Part shown: in pieces, positions 60,554 to 64,000 of the stretch
How the letters are laid out: each line of letters starts with the position of its first letter
Position numbering within the stretch: position 1 is the stretch's first letter
DNA from: Iris pallida
Lineage: Eukaryota; Streptophyta; Magnoliopsida; Asparagales; Iridaceae
Length of the DNA stretch: 64,000 nucleotides
Assembly (NCBI GenBank): GCA_029216955.1
Contig: JANAVB010015600.1
Span: forward strand, 26,511,188-26,575,187
Direction of reading: 5' to 3'
Program-made: the position numbers and the translations under genes
Notes under the pieces: model-generated
Database searches by the model: none
Told to the model about the DNA's origin: nothing
What the model saw: only the letters and a program-made list of their open reading frames with translations

Positions 60554-63500
60554 GATATGCAGGAAAAAAAGAACTACAAAGTAATCATCTTATTAATAGC
60601 GGACCTCGCGCAGAACCAATCTTCCAAATGTGTTGAGCCAGCTAACGCTCACTATATCAAGGAAACCTACAGAGAACTAACCAACTACCTAAGCACTATA
60701 ACTAATTCAATTTTGAGCCAAAAGGAATATATTCAAAATCGACTAAATCCAATTTTCATCAAGCCACCTCATGTAATTCGTCTACCATTACCAATTTATT
60801 CAAATTTTAAGTATTTCTCTCACACAAACCAAATCATTTCCAAGACATCGAATTCAACCAATTTTCCAAACCTGACTATATCAAGTCACATTTGTCGATT
60901 AATACCCTATTAGCAAATCTTCTGAAATTTCTGTTGAATTAATCCATTATCTACAACAATGCCAATAGGTATTCTGCAAGTCCAGGGTAGTCTCCCATCC
61001 CAAAACAAAATTAAATCGCATATCATAATCCGTTCAAAAATTAAATCACAAAAATACGATAAACGAGATACACAAAAATATGAAATACAATATATGCTTT
61101 ATTTACAAGAAAATTATAAATACCAAAAATTTAAAAATACAAAATAAAGAAGCAGATGTGACACAAACACAATGAAATAAAAGCGACATCATAGCAGCAT
61201 ATTAGCGACATCATAACAACATGGTAGCAACGCAAATCTCGATCGCAAATACAAAAAAGTACGTTGCAGATCCTTGACATGCAAGGTTAACATATGTTTC
61301 ACATGGGGCGTCGCTGTTCGTTGCTATCTCTGTCGTCGATATGTCATAAATCCAGGTCAGCGTTAAACTTAAGTTGATCGTCAGACGTCGTTGTTGTGTC
61401 GCTGACAACGTCGTTATACGTCTCATCATAGAGTCACTATACGTTGCTAAACTCGCTAATTTTTATTTTTCCCTCAATTTTCTCGATTATCTCTCTCTTT
61501 ATCTCTCTCTCTCTCTCCAATCGTCGATGCATCGCTGCCCTCATGATCGAATCCAACTCCGGCATCGCCTCCTTGCTTCCCTTCCGACTAGCTCCAGCTC
61601 CAATGATGCAGCATGTTCCTCTCCCAACTGGCCCGCATGCGATCCAGTCGGCCACTAAAAGTCCCCATTCTTCGATCATTAACTGCTCCCATTCAGCCTT
61701 CCGCCCTCTCCAATGACACTAACTAAACCCTAACCTTAACTTTTTGTAGTTTTTACTATTTGAATTTATATTACAATGTCACAAATACAAAAGAACATAC
61801 TAAGGACACACTGACACATACATGGAGCATGAGGCTCTACTTATTCACTCGAATCTAGGTTACAAATTCAGTAATTTATTCACTTAGAAAAAAAACTAAT
61901 ATTGATTCGATGGAAGATGTGTAAATTTTCAAGCGTTGTTTTCTTAATCTTAAATATATTTAGTGACATCACACTTCAATTAAAAGAAACAATAGTATAT
62001 TTTTAAGAAACTTGCAAGTAAAGGAGCATGCTAAAATTATAGACTATTAATACAATTGAATAAATTTATATTACTTGTTGCTAAGAAAGAATAAGATACA
62101 TAGACTTTATGATGTATCCTGTACATATAAGTATGAGATCTAATATTGTTATATAAACGAATATGTTAGTTACAAAGAGAGTATTATGAGATAGAAAGGA
62201 ATAATAGAGCTAAGGCTCTATCTGGACTGTCGAAATGATAAGAGAAGAAGGAACACATGAACTACATAGCATAAAGTTGTTGCATCATATTATTTTAATT
62301 AATAGTACTTGTATTTTATGCATTGTCATGGATAACTTGTACACACGGCTTAATCTCTCGAATATCTTTGGGGGCATCGCAATTGTGTCGGCCTTGGAGA
62401 AATAAAACACTTTGAGGCTTGTAGGTAATCGCGATCAGGGGAGTAGTATGTCTATTAGATATGCTTGTACATCTCAACTTATAATTATGGGGCATATAGT
62501 TAGGTAGCATGATAACAACAGTTGTTTTAAAGGTTTAATTATTTGATGCAGGGACGGACTTATGATGCTTAGATAAATGCATCACAATGGCTGTTTTATA
62601 GAGAGAGAAATATAAAGCGTATATTGTTCTGACCCATGTATCGTAAGAAAGGACACTAGACCGTAGGTAAGAATCACTTAAAAGTGATATGTTAATGCTT
62701 ATGTTATTATTATATTGTTAACAAACCATAGAAAAACTAGAAATACACATAATAATTGCATGCTTTCACATGATTACCAACCCTTGACCCTACATGTGCG
62801 AGGAATCTTTTGGACATTCAGAAGAACTAGAACCTTGTCCACCCATCAAAACAATTGGGTCACCTTGAGGCTTTTCTTTTCTAGATTGAATTTTTTTTCA
62901 TAGTTCTTAGTTTAATTTTATTTTAATAGAAGGATATGATGTATGAAACAAAATTATTTTCTTTCAGTTTTAGAAGTTGTAAGCCAAGTTCGGCATTTTC
63001 AGTTGGCTATTAAGAACATTTTTGTAATTCCACGACAAGTATAAAGAAAATAATTTATTTTACATTATATATATGTTGTCATTCAATTTTGTGCTTGAAA
63101 TTCCACTGCAACAAAACCTTATTTTCATGTAGTTTATTTACTGTTCACGTTCATGTCTTGTACAAGTACAACTTAGACTTGTACGACATCACATTCAGTG
63201 CCAACTTTTTGGTCATGTAGGATCATATATGACATAACAACATGGAATTCGACTGATTTGATGCATTACTAGCCCTTGACACCGAGGTTGCAAAGGTTGC
63301 TTATGGTGAATGAGATGACTCAAAGCATGAGATAGTACAAACAAGAGTAGGCCGAATGTGTGTTAGGTCGATTATCTATCTCATAAGAGGCATAAAAGCA
63401 CTACGATCGAGTGTATCATGATTTCGTCAGATCTGAGAAATGTTAGATTGTAGCTCTTCTCTCATGACCTCACCCTATTCGGGTCAGGCTCTCAGTATTC

Positions 63501-63735
63501 GTTTTGGCTTATGATTGTCAATCTATACAACTATCATCTTGGATATGCACGAAAACTTCATGTATTCCTAACCATCATCATCCTAAGTCCAAACGACACA
63601 GAGGAAATTTATGTGTAATTGCAGTTATTAATAGACGAGTTGAAGCATATATGGGAAGTCAGTGTCAACACGCACGATATTTTCAGGAAGCACAATTTTT
63701 AGATGAGAGCTATTGATAGACGAGTTGAAGCATTA
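60554..63735. other. AT-rich non-coding DNA
   Basis: Only short chance frames (118 codons at most, low-complexity Asn/Ser/Ile). A CT microsatellite lies at 61486-61518, short GCGACATCATA repeats near 61182-61220, and the LTR-like trace near 63145-63205. No gene supported. Confidence 0.5.
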
Positions 63736-64000
63736 AAATTTAAAATAACTAAAATTAAAATTAAAATAAGTAAACTTAAAATTAAAATAATTAAAATTAA
63801 AACAAAAATTAAAATTAAAATTAAAATTAAAATTAAAATTAAAATCAAAATCAAAATCAAAATTAAAGTTAAATTAAAATCACAATCAAATTCTTATAAA
63901 AAAATGAGATTAAAAATAAATTTAAAATTTAAATTTAAATTAATACTAAAACTAAAACTAAAACTAGAACTAGAACTAAAACTTAAACCAAAATTTAAAT
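63736..64000. repeat. Degenerate AAAATT-type microsatellite
   Basis: Runs of TTAAAATTAAAA drifting to AAATCA, ACTAAA and AGAACT variants to the window edge. Confidence 0.9.

Noticed and set aside
60557..60913. 118-codon ORF in AT-rich DNA
   Set aside because: Asn/Ser/Ile-rich, no motif, no promoter or homologue within the window; likely chance.

Overview
The window is plant nuclear DNA, almost certainly from an angiosperm. It consists almost entirely of nested LTR retrotransposons and holds no host gene, tRNA or rRNA that I can recognise. Three large Ty3/gypsy elements have the layout of the plant Tat/Ogre lineage: very long gag, protease with a DPG active site, RT, a degenerate gypsy RNase H followed by a second archaeal-type RNase H, integrase, and a shared primer site TGGCGACTCTGCTGG. 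A fourth coding element is a Tekay/Del-type chromovirus with a chromodomain. A fifth is a non-coding LTR element (LARD-like) with a Met-tRNA primer site.

Layout. 1-11004: Tat-1, minus strand, 3' end cut off by the window edge. 11005-12289: unassigned DNA with a 28-bp minisatellite. 12290-25563: the LARD element, plus strand, whose 3' LTR is split by the chromovirus (17128-25228, minus strand). 25564-27045: unassigned, LTR-like. 27051-39617: Tat-2, minus strand, complete, with LTRs of about 1.13 kb and a perfect 5-bp target duplication TCTGT. 39618-41413: unassigned, with TA microsatellites and a dense TTGAC cluster. 41414-59228: Tat-3, plus strand, 17.8 kb, with 1099-bp LTRs. 59229-64000: LARD-family LTR fragments, then AT-rich DNA. 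All gag-pol genes are broken by stops, frameshifts or deletions.

The unusual part is what the Tat elements carry between pol and the 3' LTR. Each has a second gene set on the opposite strand, with its own TATA boxes and poly(A) signals. (1) A small ORF of about 100 codons is present in all three, tail-to-tail with pol; it is decayed in Tat-3. (2) Tat-3 has a three-exon plant-mobile-domain (PMD) gene of about 1430 codons with an acidic linker and a coiled-coil tail. Tat-1 shows the tail of a similar gene at the left window edge. (3) Tat-2 instead has a spliced 153-codon gene and a 105-codon ORF, neither recognised.

Each Tat family also repeats its own short motif in the LTR, the N-terminal gag reading frame and, where visible, the introns or promoters of the antisense genes: GCGCA-containing in Tat-1, GCGTAAAA in Tat-2, GTCACGC/TGCGTG in Tat-3. 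This resembles the self-recognition motifs of VANDAL/VANC elements and is the best candidate here for an undescribed system. Exon joins, family names and functions are read by eye and are inference unless a motif is stated.
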